A stretch of DNA of 64,000 nt from positions 78,497,093 through 78,561,092 of the forward strand of contig NC_080042.1 in NCBI RefSeq assembly GCF_012489685.1, written 5' to 3'. The number at the start of each line of letters is the position of its first letter. Position 1 is the first letter of the stretch. Position numbers and translations under genes: made by a program. Under the pieces are notes generated by a model that saw only the letters and a program-made list of their open reading frames with translations, ran no database searches and was not told where the DNA came from. Of this stretch, positions 36,291 through 48,479 are shown piece by piece. Origin of the DNA: Lotus japonicus (Eukaryota > Streptophyta > Magnoliopsida > Fabales > Fabaceae).

Positions 36291-38093
36291 AGGTACATTT
36301 ACCTTACACGGAGCTCAACAGTTTTGTCTGCCTTAAACAGAGATGTGTCATCCCCTCCCATTGAATTTTCAAATAAAGAGAAAAGATTACCACGACTGGT
36401 TCACGTACATATACTTGCTTGATCATTTTGGGGAAACTTCCACTGGGAGGAGCTCAATATAGATCGATGGTGCCTAACTATAAATTGTTCGATGTACTTT
36501 AAGTTTTTGATATGTTTCAACCATTGGACCTGTTAGAATCTTTTCCATCGATGATGTAAAATGACACAAAATGTGAGAACCAAATCGATCGTAATCAGTG
36601 AGCCACTGTGCCTAAATTGCCTTCTGATGATAACAAGCACATGGTGGCAGTTCCCCACTGTTAAAATGTGATGTATATTGGCACATGCTGTATTAGAAAA
36701 GCAAAAAGAATCACGGTGAAAACGTGCTCAAAATGCAGCTGCAACAAAAGCTAGCCATTGGATTGGAAAAAATCATGTGCAGGAACAGGTTAAGTACACG
36801 AGTATGATTTCAGAAGTGTTATATAAAGCAGGGAATAAGGTAACTTTCTAGCTATGATCTATGCCTAACCGAATTTGATATCGAATATGGCAAACTTGTT
36901 TGGCACTTTGATAAATAATAGTACTTTTGCATTTAACTCTAGAGGCATCAAATTAGGTGAGGCCCAATAATGTAAACTAATTAACACACACAAAACATTA
37001 AAAGGAAAAAGAAAAGGATACAAAGGGGGGTGGCATATATCATCATTCTACTATTGGATTAGATGGAAGGTAACACATAAATCAGAGGAAGATAGATTAG
37101 AAACGTGTCTCAAAGGTGAGCATAGGAGTGTTGTGTGTCCAGATGTTGACTTCGTAGGATGCTCATCCTTGGTATGTCTTTTTCACTGTTTGGTTAAAGC
37201 TAGGTACTCTTTCATTTGACAAAGCCATCTTTTTTCTTCTTACAGTAATATATGTAAGGGAGTCTTCGTAGAGCCAGTAGTGCCACTTTTAAACACGTGA
37301 AAGTTGTGCATGATATGAGAAATAATTAGTCAAATTACAGTGTGCTTGAAAACTTAGAAGATTAATTTCACGTTTGAGAGAGAGTTGATTTTGAAAGAAG
37401 GTAAAAGGGTAGTTTAGCTTTATGAAGGGAGAAATTATTCTAACATGACAGAATTATATGCAAATGCTAGTAGTATTCTGCTTAAACAGTACTATATATA
37501 TATATATTACTTGATGCAAATTCGATCACATGAAAACCAAGTTTATGGAGGGGTTATGGTGTGGATGCTTCATATATAGATACCCACTTTGGGTGTTAAT
37601 ACCCATTTTACAATTTAATTATTCTTTAACCTTTTGCCATCCCTAAAAAATTTGACATAATAATCCTTAGATACCTCTAACTTGACAATTGAAACAAAAC
37701 TGTGCTGGGTCTATATCAGTTTTGTTTTATTATGTGTATATCTCCTACGCTGTTTATGTGAAATAGAAATTTTTGCTTGGTACTTGTGAGCGAGTTCTAG
37801 GGATTGCTTGAGGTTTCTTCTATGTGCCTTCTTAGCATTTTGTTAGTAGTAGCTTAGATTTTAAAAAAGACACTGAGAAAGAGTACCTTAGATAGTCATG
37901 GAAAATGTTAAAAAAGAAAATGATGTTAGGGAATATCAAGAGACAAAGAAGATCGAAGGAGACAAGCAGAAGACATATCACATATGCTCTTGAAGAACAT
38001 ATTTTGAAGATTGAAGGAGTGATTCATACGCTTAAAATTAAAGCAATAACTTATTGCTCTTTATATATTACAATTGGTTGTAAATACTACTTA

Positions 38094-40155
38094 CTAGATA
38101 TTATACCTGTGCGTTGCACGGGTTTACTTACAATATTTTTTAACATTATATAACAATTATTATAGTTTAATTAAATTAAAATTAAAATATTTTTTAATTA
38201 TAAATAAAAAAGTTGTGTTAAGTATTTTTGAATTATTATAGAAATTTTTTATGGTAGCATGAGGTTATATATTTGCAGTTGTTATTGACATATTGGTTGC
38301 TCGCTTGTGTTTTGAGTACTCTTTTTCCTTCCCTAGGGTTTTTTCCACTGAATTTTTTCTATTAATGTTTTAATGAGGCTCAGGCATAAGTTGTTTTAAG
38401 CACCAAAATATTTAATAAATTGGCAAGGCTGCAGGGGATATTCTTGTATTGATTTAACCCCTATTTTTCATGAGAGGATTGTTCTCTTGTACATCTATCT
38501 TTTAATAATAATATAATTTCTTTTGTATAAATAATTAATATTACTCCAATTTAACTATTAACATAGAAATCATTTTAACAATTAAATTATTTATTTATTT
38601 AATAATATGAAAAATAATTAATTTAATTTGAAATATTTAAATTTCGTAAGAAATGTTAGGTAATAAATGTTTAATTTCATAAAATAAGTTTTAAATCATT
38701 TTTTATATTTTTTACCTGAAAAATCATTTACTCTGACATGTCAAGACCAAGAAGTGATAACTTAAATAGCCTTTTGATAAAAAAAAAATAGCCTAAAATA
38801 TTATCTTATGAATTTAATTTTTTTCAACTTATTTAGTTTGCGAATGTTTTCTCACAGGAAATAGCCATGATACTAATCCTTGAGGCTATACGATCACGTT
38901 AAGTGAATATGTCAGATCTCTCACAACAAAAATTTATTCGACTTTGACCATTATTATTTTTCTCTATTATACTTCCTCGAGTAATTTTTACTAATATATC
39001 ATATATAGAAATTAAAATATATTTAATTTTTTTTAATAATGCAGATATATGTTATAGTTAATATTAAATATCTTTTAGCGGCATTTGTTTTTCAATTTTA
39101 AATTTTTTATCCATATTATTTATTATTAAATAACTTATATTTTTAATATTTGTCAAATTCAAACCTAATTAAAGATAATCTCATGTTTTTTAAGTTGTTG
39201 AATGTTGCTATTTAATGTAAGTAGTTGAATATTTTTTGACAATTTGAATATTTTATGTGACTTGTATCTTGTACTTTTTTCAGCCTTGAGAACTTTTTCT
39301 CATGGTTGCTTTATTAATAATATTACTTTCGCTTTCAAAAAAAAAAATTGACAATACAATTTTTTTTCAGTTTTTAATTATTTTTCATATATTATTACAA
39401 AGAAAATTTATTATTTCTTAATGTATTTTAATACAAAGGTATGAGAGTTTTATGATTTAATGTCTTTAATGTAAAACTCAAGTCTCATTTACATATAAAT
39501 ATAAATTTTTTAATTTTTAAACTATTTTTTCTAAATTATCTATTAGTAAGTATTATTTTCTTATTGAATTTAATTTTTTCCGAATGTTTTCTCAAAGCCG
39601 ATAACCAAGAGACTTATAATCTCTCGAGGTTTTACGATCACATTAAATGGATATGCCTCTCACAACGAACATTTATTCAACTTTGACCATTATTATTTTT
39701 CTCTATTATGCTTCCTTAAGTAATTTTTTTTTTACAACAAAAGATGAATATTATTAATAGCAAATGATTCATGAGAACAATCCTCTCATGGATAAGTAAT
39801 TTTTACTAATATATCATAGATCAAAATTATTATTAGATATTTTTTCAATAATGCACATATATGTTATAGTTAAATTTAAATTCATTTTAGCGGCGCTTTT
39901 TAATTTTAAAACTATTTATCTACATTATTTATTAAAAATATTATTTTATTATTAACTAATTTTAATTTTCAATATTTGTCAAATGCAAAACTAAAGAAAA
40001 TTTCAGTTTTTTTTATCAAAATTAATTTTTAATATTGACAATAATTTTTTTAGTTTTTAATTTGAGAATTATATGGTTTAATGCATTTAATACTCTTTGC
40101 TAATGAGTTTAATGCAAAAGCTCAAGTGAGCTTTACATATATATATAGATATAGA
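38094..40155 (-). mobile_element. candidate non-autonomous Helitron
   Basis: On the minus strand the element begins TCTATATCTATATATATATG after a host A and ends CTAG before a host T, the Helitron insertion rule. Upstream of CTAG by 8 nt is the hairpin CCCGTGCAACGCACAGG. No Rep/helicase is encoded. The 5'-proximal part is present twice in tandem (about 39585-40155 and about 38860-39510). A retroelement tail-like insert with a possible AAGTAATTTTT duplication lies at about 39717-39803. Around 38270-38520 sequence resembles a retroelement 3' end. The call rests on termini only. Confidence 0.55.
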
Positions 40156-40421
40156 TTATAAATATGTTCAAATTATTTTTATTGTGACAACATCCAATTT
40201 TATTCAGATGGATAATTATTGAATTCTATCTCTTCTTAATTATAGTTGTTTCTCTGGTTGAGTTATTTTGACATCAAAGAATATGACATGCTTATCATTT
40301 TTTCTACAACTCACACACACATATATATATATATATGAGAATTGTTATTTAGACCCCCCACAGCTATTTCGACCCTGATAGATTTGTAAAATCCAAAAAA
40401 GTTCTTTATAATTTTTTTTCG

Positions 40422-40490
40422 CTCGCACTTTGAAAGTGTGTGACTATCGCACTTTCAAAGTGCGATAGTCACACACTTTCAAAGTGCGAG
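40422..40490. repeat. perfect 69-bp palindrome
   Basis: Every base from 40422 pairs with its partner up to 40490 around a single central base at 40456. It is built from the dyad CGCACTTTCAAAGTGCG and its TGTGTGACTAT spacer. It can extrude as a cruciform in DNA or form a 34-bp stem in RNA. Related dyads recur about 200 bp downstream. Confidence 0.95.
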
Positions 40491-40800
40491 GCAACACAGA
40501 TATTTCTTTTTTTCTCTGTATAATTTCCGGAAGGAATTTTGGACTGTCACTTATTAGTTAAGATAATAGGATCATTCTAAACTCAAATATGCAATTAGAA
40601 TCTCCAAATTCCTACACCTTCTAGTAGTCTCACGATTTTTAAAAACCATCTAATAATAGTTATGTACAAATTTGCAGCAAAACGCACTTCTAAAGTGTGT
40701 GCGTAACGCACTTCTAAAGTGAGTTCATTTGCAGAAAAAAATAAAAAACGACAGAAACAACTCCCTAAAGTTGGATATTTTCAAAAACGACAGAAGGGAA

Positions 40801-40890
40801 AGTTGTGGTGGTGGTGGTGGTGGCAGCGGTGGTGGTGGGGGCAGTGGTGGCGGCTGCGGCGGAGGTGGCGGTGGGTGGTGGGGGTGGAAG
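40801..40890 (+). repeat. GGT/GGC-rich tract, quadruplex-prone
   Basis: About 90 bp made almost only of GGT, GGC and GGGG triplets, standing out sharply from AT-rich surroundings. It contains several runs of three or more G separated by short loops, so a DNA G-quadruplex is possible. Frames through it read poly-Gly or poly-Trp and carry no other protein signature. Confidence 0.7.
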
Positions 40891-41269
40891 AAAGAGAAAA
40901 GAGGTAAGGAGAGTGGAGAGAGAAAGAATGTGAAGAGAGTGAGGACTTTTTTATATTTTTTTTCATTAAGAGCATTTAGGACTTTTCATACATTAATAAG
41001 GGGTCTTTCTTCCTTCCACCACTAGTCATGAAGTATTGTGCATTATGGAAGGCTTTAAATTCGATCATGTAGTTTGGCTCTTTGGTCACTTTCATTTCTC
41101 TACTCTTCCCCCCATTTCTTGTTTCTCGTATAATGGATTGGGAATTGGAAATGATTATAGAAGTAAGCTACATGGCTGAATTTAAGGCATTCGATGACTG
41201 TACATGTATTCGATGACAAATAGAGGACACCTCAAGAAATAACTAAAAATAAACAAGTTGTGAAATTTG

Positions 41270-41515
41270 AGACTTATTAATGTGAACTCGATTTCGCTGG
41301 TGAAGTGATGAAAATAATTTGAACACTATATGACGCTAATAAGATAATAGTAGCGTTAGTTTAGAATCGTCTGATCTGCCACTAAACATAGCGTCGATCA
41401 TCGAGACCGATGCTAAGTGTTAACTTTGATCCGTTTAAAACCAGTTCTAGTGCCACACTAAATTGGTTATAGCGTCAGTTAACGCCCAATGCAAATTCAC
41501 GCTTTTCTTGTAGTG
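41270..41515. mobile_element. CACTA (En/Spm) transposon end
   Basis: The segment ends TTTTCTTGTAGTG at 41503-41515, the reverse complement of the classical CACTACAAGAAAA terminus. Subterminal motifs built on GCGTTA, GCGTCAG and AACGC recur in the preceding 230 bp, as is usual for CACTA elements. The other terminus is not in reach, so this is a solo end or a heavily deleted copy. The inner boundary is approximate. Confidence 0.65.
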
Positions 41516-42271
41516 GATATATCTTAGAATTTGGATTAGGTCAAACTCTTCAAACTAGCTCGAGGGTGATGATTGTTCTACCATATAAAGGCACATTTAG
41601 TCGTATTAGCAGTCGATGTGGAAGCTTAGCACCATCTCTCATACCTAGGGATGAACATCTTAAACGTGAAATTTGCAAGAATAAACATTTGCGCGTATAT
41701 GAGTAATTTAAAATAGACAAGTCTCAATTTGACTTTAATATTATATTATACCTCAAGAATGGTACTGATCGTTGATCGGTGCACACTTATAAAATTTTAT
41801 TTAATTAAATCTCTTATTAATGTAAGAATTAACAAAATACTATTATATAATATAATAGTAAGAGAGTGGGATAGAGTGAAAAATATAATGCATACATATA
41901 GGGTGTCATTACGCTTTATTATGTATCTAAAAATTGAGATTCTAAACAAAAATTTGGGTGAGTAATCACACTTGAATGCAAGCTTTGTATCACAATAAAT
42001 AAAAAAGAATAAATTGAGACAAAATCTTTTTCTTTTTGAGAAAATACTTTCAGTTTTCACAACACTTAATACCTTTGTGGCCAGAGATATCACTACCGTA
42101 TCCCGAGCCGGATTAGTCACGTGTGATCTCTTTCCCCCGTGTAGACTGGTGGCCAAAGAACAAAAAGAAACTTCTTTTTTAATTATAAAAATATTGCTTT
42201 ATTTCATGCTTTTTATAATTTAGTTCCCTAATAAGTTTTTTTTTGTGTTTTCAGGTTTTAAATGCTATTTT
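41516..42271. other. spacer
   Basis: AT-rich sequence between the CACTA end and a LINE fragment. No gene or bounded repeat is supported. Confidence 0.45.
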
Positions 42272-42683
42272 GTTGGCGTCTTAGAGATTCTGAAGACAGA
42301 GTTGTTGGCCATTCTCTATGGGCTTCATCTTTGTTGGGAGCGTGGGTTCCGTCGAATTGTGATTTTCTCTGATTCCAAGCATGCCTTATCACTCTTGGAG
42401 CATGGGTGTGGGAGGTTTCATGCTTATGCTGCGGTTCTCGGCTTGGTTCGTGAGCTGCTGGGTAAGGATTGGGTTGTGAGGTTTGATCACATTCTTCGTG
42501 AGGGCAATTCGGTTGTGGATTATTTGGCGAAGGATGGTGCTCGTGGGACTTGTCGGATGCGCTGTTTGGATACACCTCCGACAGAAGTAACTCCTATGCT
42601 TGCGGATGACTATCGTGACACTCTCTTTATGAGGCGCTAGTGTGTGGTCTTTTTCTTTCTTTAAGCTGTTTTGTACAAAAAAA
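42272..42683 (+). mobile_element. 5'-truncated LINE, RNase H (RVT_3) domain
   Basis: The open frame from about 42245 to 42640 encodes the end of a plant non-LTR retrotransposon. It reads KTELLAILYGLHLCWERGF, then FSDSKHALSLL, then HILREGNSVVDYLAKDGAR. These hold the Glu, Asp and Asp positions of the RNase H-like domain. A stop is followed by 35 bp and an A-run at 42675-42683. AAATGCTATTTT before and AAATGTTATTTT after (one mismatch) may be the target duplication. The frame is intact but lacks a start, endonuclease and reverse transcriptase, so it is a dead insertion. Confidence 0.8.
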
Positions 42684-43089
42684 AATGTTATTTTAATAAT
42701 TGTCACACAACTTTTTTTTATAACATGGTGGTGCAAAGCCCTCAAAGGAAACAACACTGCAACACAAGAGCATTGAGGGAGGGCTAAGATCTTCACAAAC
42801 AACATATTACGACACCCATCAATGAAAAATATTAAGACAAACAAATATAAACGGTTTGCATAAATTATGTTGAAATGTTTATTAAAAATAAAAAGATGTT
42901 TGAAACTTTTATAACTCTTCAAAAAAAGAAAAAAACCAAGGGAAGAAAGAAAAGTAATATATACACGTGCTTGGTTAAAAAAGAAATGTAAGAAGAAAGA
43001 AAGGAAAAAGGAAGAAAGGAAACAGAAAAAAAAAATTACTTGAAAACGAGGCTTTTTAAAGTTGTTCCGTATGAGAAGAATGGATTTTT

Positions 43090-43265
43090 ATTAAATAATA
43101 AATATCCTTAAATGAAAATGAAAGTTAATTTTTAATAACATAATTTTAATATAACTAAATATATTTTTTCTTTTTTATTAAATAACAAATATCCTTAAAT
43201 GAACATGAAAGTTAATTTTAAATAAAAAATTGATTTAAAATTTTAATAATATAATTAAATATATT
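43090..43265. repeat. diverged tandem duplication, unit about 87 bp
   Basis: AAATATCCTTAAATGAAAATGAAAGTTAATT at the start of the first unit recurs, with one change, from about 43186. The following AT-rich halves also align up to the shared ATATAACTAAATATATT-type end. Non-coding. Confidence 0.7.
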
Positions 43266-44805
43266 GTTCACTACCACTAATTATATATGCGTATGGGTCA
43301 TCATCATAATAATTTATTAATTTCAGAAGTACCCGTCAAAAAAAGAAATTCAAAAGTGTCTGAAACTAGTACTTTATGTTCTCCTTCTCCCCCAATACAA
43401 CTCTGTTCCGTGCTCTAGTTTCCTAGATCATGCAGATTCAAGTGCAACCAAACCAACACAATAATGTTCAAATTTAGGAGCAGAGCAATATTAATAGTTG
43501 AATAATATTTATATCAATCTTATTAGATGCTCTTCAGTCTTCATCACGTGCTTATGTCTAATTGGATCAAGCCTCCTCCACAGAATATTGCCTAATGCTA
43601 CTCTTCCATCCTTCTATGTACCTATGAGAAAATCTAAAAGAGTAATTTAGATTTTCGTTTGAGTCAATCTAAAAGATGTGTTTTTATGCATACAATATTT
43701 TCAATCACATAGCTTAAGACCATCAAATCAATATTGTGATGCAATTTCAAACGCACATGCATGTTTAGTTTTCAATTGAAAACCATTTTTGATGTATTAG
43801 AATGTTTAATCTATTAACATTTAGTTGAGTTCAATTGAAATTCAAATATAAAAAAGTCAAATTATACAATTTAATGTGCAACATGTTAAGAAACTATCAC
43901 TATAATAGGTTCGACGCGTGTGGTGAATAAAATCGCATATAATTCAAAAATAACTATTTCATGCTTCAATTTCACATAATTGTGAATAGACACGGTTGTG
44001 GTGTAATTTTCCACACACAGTCGGGATAGAAGGAAAAACAATCCTTGATATTGATCAATTATTCATTCAGTTTATAGTTTTGATTATTAAAAAATAGTTA
44101 AAAATCAATATGACAATAAAATTGTGATTTAATCATTTAATCATTTACACTAAAGGCTTTCCAAACCTATATCTTTAAAACTATAGCTATCATAAGGTGT
44201 CACTTTTTGTTTTCATTAACTTTCCTCTCACTCTCATACCTTACTCAACAATTGTCAATTATCAAATGGGACCTTCAATTATTACACAAAAGAGGGGGGA
44301 CATCCAGGGTACAACACACTTCATTAAAACTTAATTAGATGACCCAAAAAAAAACAAAACGGGATAAAGGTAAGTGGACAAGTTTAGTGTCACATCAAAC
44401 TAGGTCCATACTGGACTAATTAACCTGTGGGCCTCAAAACACACACATCTTCTGACAAAAAAAAAAATACAGCATCATCATCATTCCTAATTCCTAATTC
44501 CTAATCAAATCCTAAACATCATTACTCATAGGCTTAAAATAAATATAGTACTACCACAAAGTGACCTATCACTCTCAACTCCCAAAATCTCAACACATAG
44601 TCAAGACAAGTCCATGATATCAAACCTTGTTTTATTCCAAAAACTTTTCCTTAATCATATGTTAATTATAGTAACAACAACTAATCAAAGCTTTCAAGCC
44701 CCCTCAACCAACCACAAGACTATACAAAAGGAGTGTTGACAAATTTTGAAAGGCTTTTACTATTTTTACTATACGCGGTATACTTAGTCAGCTCATATTA
44801 GAATG

Positions 44806-44990
44806 TCTGATGCTCGCCGATGTAAATTGAGCTGTTTTCTTGACCAGTCGCCCGCTTATTGTTTAGTGCGAGCATCTGCAGTGATGAGTTTAGTCACATG
44901 GAAATTGAGCTCTTTTTGCGACTTGTTATCTGCTTACAGTTTAGTGCGAACATCTACCTTCTACAGTGATGAGTTTAGTTACTGCTGTCA
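44806..44990. repeat. diverged tandem duplication, unit about 80 bp, upstream of bHLH gene
   Basis: The first unit has AAATTGAGCTGTTTTC, then TTTAGTGCGAGCATCTGCAG and AGTGATGAGTTTAGT. The second has AAATTGAGCTCTTTTT, then TTTAGTGCGAACATCTAC and AGTGATGAGTTTAGT in the same order. It lies about 310-490 bp upstream of the bHLH start codon, where a duplicated promoter segment could sit. Confidence 0.75.
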
Positions 44991-45092
44991 GCGGTGAAAA
45001 CTCGAAGCTAAAGAAATATAGAAAAAGGGAAGAGGAGAGTGGAAGGAAGTGAGTTGGGTTTGAGAGTCCCAAGGTGGGTGTGTCTCTATAAC

Positions 45093-45212
45093 AGTGAGAG
45101 AGAGAGAGAGACAGAGAAATATAAACACTGTGCGCATCACCCTCCACTGTCCAAGGAGATCAACACAAGCAAACACCAAACCTGCATTTCCCTCTCTCTC
45201 TCTCTTGCTCTC
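45093..45212. repeat. GA and CT microsatellites in bHLH 5' leader
   Basis: A (GA)n run at about 45093-45113 and a (CT)n run at about 45190-45212 flank about 75 bp. They are complementary and could pair in the transcript. Such tracts are common in plant 5' leaders and promoters. Confidence 0.7.
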
Positions 45213-45295
45213 TCTATCTTCATCTTGAACTGCTTGAATGGTTATGCTACTGTGCTCTTGTTGAACTGTGAGATTTGAGATTCTCGGATCGTTCA

Positions 45296-47200
45296 ATGGA
45301 TCCGGCGGCGATGATGAACGGAGGCGCCAACACGGCGTCGTATCACCTGGCGGAGATCTGGCAGTTTCCGCATCCGGTTGCTGGTGATTCCGGCGGCGGG
45401 TTGGGGCTGAGAAGGCCGCAGTTCGGACACGGGTTTGGTGATTTTACTACGTGTCCGACCCGGGAGGATCCGGGTTCTGACCCGGTTAGTTCGGATCACA
45501 GGCAAGCTTTAACGGTGAGCCTTGGCCGGAAGCGGCGCGACTCCGAGGAGGAATCTGTTAAGGGTGTCTCCACCAGCAATGGCGGTGGCAATGGCGTGGT
45601 ATTTGCATCTAAAATTTGTTAAAGAAATGATGTTGAGTATGAATTTAGTTCAATGTGCAATTGGGTATTAAAATATGGAAAAATGGATCTGAAATTGTTG
45701 ATTTTTTTTATGTAACTAGTACTATTTGATTGATGATTCAAGTTTTGTTATTTGAATTTGGATTGTGCAGAATGATGGTGGTGGTGATGGGAAGAGGATG
45801 AAGATATCAGGGAACAGGAATGAGAGCAGTAAAGGAGGAGAAGCAGAAGTCAGTTCAGGAAAGCCTGCGGAGCAAACTAGTAAGGCACCACCTGAGCCTC
45901 CTAAGCAAGACTATATCCATGTCCGAGCTAGAAGGGGTCAAGCTACTGATAGTCACAGTCTTGCTGAAAGAGTAATTTTCACCCTTACAAGTTCCTACTA
46001 GTAATCCCTTTAAATTGTGTTGTGTAATTTTGTTAGAATAAATATATAGAATTTGGTCTGTGAGAAATGTTACTTGTGTTGCTTTGGCTTTTGAAAATTG
46101 AATCTATGGAAGTTGGTCTTGGAAGGGAAGGGATGAAGTTGTTAGTAAGTTGGAAACTTCAATTGGGTGAACTTGTTAACAAGTTGACAACTTCAGGGAC
46201 CTATGTGTATAGGTGGAAACTTTCTGGGATTAGCAACACAAGTAAGATCTTTCATGGATTGAATTCTATATTTTTTATGTTGTTGTTTTAGGTAAGTTTT
46301 TGCTTAACTATTTGCAAAGATCGTTTTCTTAACCACGATAACAGTAATTTAGCTGCAGGCAGGCTCAGCTAGAGCACATGTGAAATGTGATGCCATGTGG
46401 AAATTTGCCTGAGAAAGTTGGTTTAAGAAAAATGAAACTGTTTAAACTACTTGTATCTTTATGGAAATATAAGGAAATATTGAATTGTTGGATATTTTGA
46501 GATAGTAGTTTTTCACTTGGTTTTCTAATGGAATGTTGATGGATGCTGTGGGACAGGCTAGAAGGGAAAAGATTAGTGAAAGGATGAAAATTCTTCAGGA
46601 TTTAGTTCCTGGTTGTAATAAGGTATGGTTTTACTGCCTGCTTAGTTTTTTTGTCTACTCTCTCCACATTTGTATATGGAAACGGATCATCTCAATTGTA
46701 AAAAAAAACTTGACCATGTCAAGTTCCACCATCTCACCATTGATTTTTGTCTTTAATAATTAAAGAGAGAAAAGAAAATGATATCAATGGTTAGATGATG
46801 AAAATTGACGGTCAAGTTTTTTACAATTGAGAGAATCTTGATCCTTTGTATATATGTAAAAAACGAGAGTAAATAAGCATGAAGGAAGAAATTAAAAAGG
46901 TTACTTGTTGGATGAAAAGAAAAGACACATCTGCTAAGAATGATCTTGTTGGTAACACAGCTGAAAATCATTTCTCAATCCTCATGGTTAGTTTATGTGC
47001 TGTGTTTTTGTGTAAATTACAATAGAGGAACGTTCTTTGATTCAGGTTATCGGGAAAGCATTGGTCCTCGATGAGATAATCAATTATATTCAATCACTTC
47101 AGCGCCAAGTTGAGGTATTGATCCTTTATCTCATTATCTGAGTTTCTAAAATTTGTATATGCTTTGTTGTTGATAATGAGTCTTGATTTTTTTTTGTCAC

Positions 47201-47234
<34 letters not shown>

Positions 47235-48017
47235 AAGACTGACCCCTGGCATTGAAGTGTTTCCTCCTAAAGATGTAAGTATTGAATTGCATTCTTAGTT
47301 TTTCATGTGAACTATTTAGTCCAAATAATTTGAAAGCTGATTTTATCCACTTTATAACCGCTCATGTGATATTGTGAGGATATCTGGGTAGAAACTTCTT
47401 TATACACACTATTTGTGCCACAAACTCAACCTTTTTAAGCATAAAAGGTTTTAATATCTAATAATTCATCATATAAAGCAAGAATCAATATTGAATTTGC
47501 TTTGTTTTTTATACTAAGAAGGAATTATATATTAGACCCTGGGGGGACCACACTGGTGGTTGATTTGCACGTGTTTGTACACACTTTTGCAAATTGTTGG
47601 TGGAGTCTTCAATTCCTTTCTTCCTCAAATAAATCAGATTCTTGAGGGTGCTTTTCATGATTGGATACTTAAGTGAAAACGGGTTTTAAATTAAATATAT
47701 TTTATAGTAGATGATAGCAGCAGGCATGAAACATTATTCTATGTAAAAAAGGGTAAATAAATAAGTGTGTAAAAATTCACCCTGAAGTTAAAATTTGGGT
47801 CCAAAAGATTCAGAGTGATTGGTGAAGTGAAGCTTTACATTATTGTAGCAAAACCTTGAGTCTAATGAAACATCAACTTGTGTTTCAGTTTGATCAGCAA
47901 ACATTTGATACAGCCGCCATGCCGTTCCCTTCACAAGCTACCAGAGAGTATAGCCGGGGTTCATCACCAGAGTGGTTACATATGCAGGTTGGAGGTGGTT
48001 TTGAAAGAGCAACGTAG
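45296..48017 (+). CDS. bHLH transcription factor, bHLH79/BPE type
   Basis: Six exons: 45296-45598, 45771-45971, 46557-46622, 47046-47114, 47203-47274, 47889-48017, closing to 279 aa. The protein begins [20 protein letters not shown], an N-terminus like that of Arabidopsis bHLH79 and BIGPETAL (bHLH31). The DNA-binding domain spans about residues 157-215. The basic region [16 protein letters not shown] has the His, Glu and Arg that read E-box/G-box sites. Helix 1 ends at CNK and helix 2 is [19 protein letters not shown]. Introns interrupt the domain after AER, CNK and QVE, positions usual for this subgroup. Such factors dimerise in the nucleus and affect cell growth and organ size. The specific target set here is unknown. 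Intron 3 carries a MITE. Confidence 0.93.
46684..46843. repeat. hairpin MITE in bHLH intron 3
   Basis: GGATCATCTCAATTGTAAAA at the left faces TTTTACAATTGAGAGAATC and GATCC at the right. Inner TTGACC and GGTCAA, and CACCATTGAT and ATCAATGGTT, are also inverted. About 160 bp, entirely within the intron. Confidence 0.7.
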
Positions 48018-48479
48018 TCTATGAAATCCCATCAAATTATAATAAATGCATATAGGATCTGTAGTTTCTCCTTCTGTGCTCTCCAAAATCATATACTCCT
48101 GGTTTTAAAGTCCAAAGGACGCTTCATCAAGTTTTCTACACGAGGCATGGAGCTGTTATTTGTTTACACAGGTTTGCTTCATCTAGTATTTAAGCAACTC
48201 CATTTGTTAGTCTGTTGGAAAATGAATTCATTTACCCAATATGTAACTTATTGAACTGGACTATAGGCTCTCTATGCGGATACTCATAACCTTGAAAATG
48301 GTTATTATTGTTGTAAAAGAATGTTGCTTGTCCTGAATACATAATGCTTATATATTGTGTAATGGCCTCAACATTGATGTTTGTTGATGAAACTATGTTA
48401 AATAAATTAAGTTCACGTGGTATTGTTAAATTGATTAGTTAGTCTCTTTAAGCACAATTCGTTGGGCATACTCTTTGGT

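Larger units (their letters stand above)
34442..38093. other. 3.6 kb spacer without genes
   Basis: AT-rich sequence between the Tourist MITE and the candidate Helitron. Apart from a SINE fragment at 35448 and a SINE-like stretch at 36203 I see no gene, RNA or well-bounded repeat. Open frames at 35041-35247 and 37905-38153 have no recognisable features. Confidence 0.5.
40156..41269. other. spacer with palindrome and G-rich tract
   Basis: Contains an AT microsatellite near 40320, the 69-bp palindrome at 40422-40490, related CGCACTT dyads near 40683-40725 and a G-rich tract at 40801-40890. No gene is supported. The open frames over the G-rich tract encode only Gly or Trp runs. Confidence 0.5.
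42693..45295. other. spacer and upstream region of the bHLH gene
   Basis: AT-rich spacer. Tandem duplications at 43090-43265 and 44806-44990 are listed separately. The last 300 bp hold GA and CT microsatellites and should include the bHLH promoter and leader. No other gene is seen. Confidence 0.5.

Noticed and set aside
40729..41025. Glycine-rich protein gene over the GGT tract
   Set aside because: Poly-Gly arises from a simple repeat. No signal peptide, splice signals or protein-like sequence outside the tract; neighbouring frames read poly-Trp.
42258..42922. Minus-strand open frames over the LINE RNase H region
   Set aside because: Shadows of the plus-strand RNase H coding sequence and of its poly(A) flank.
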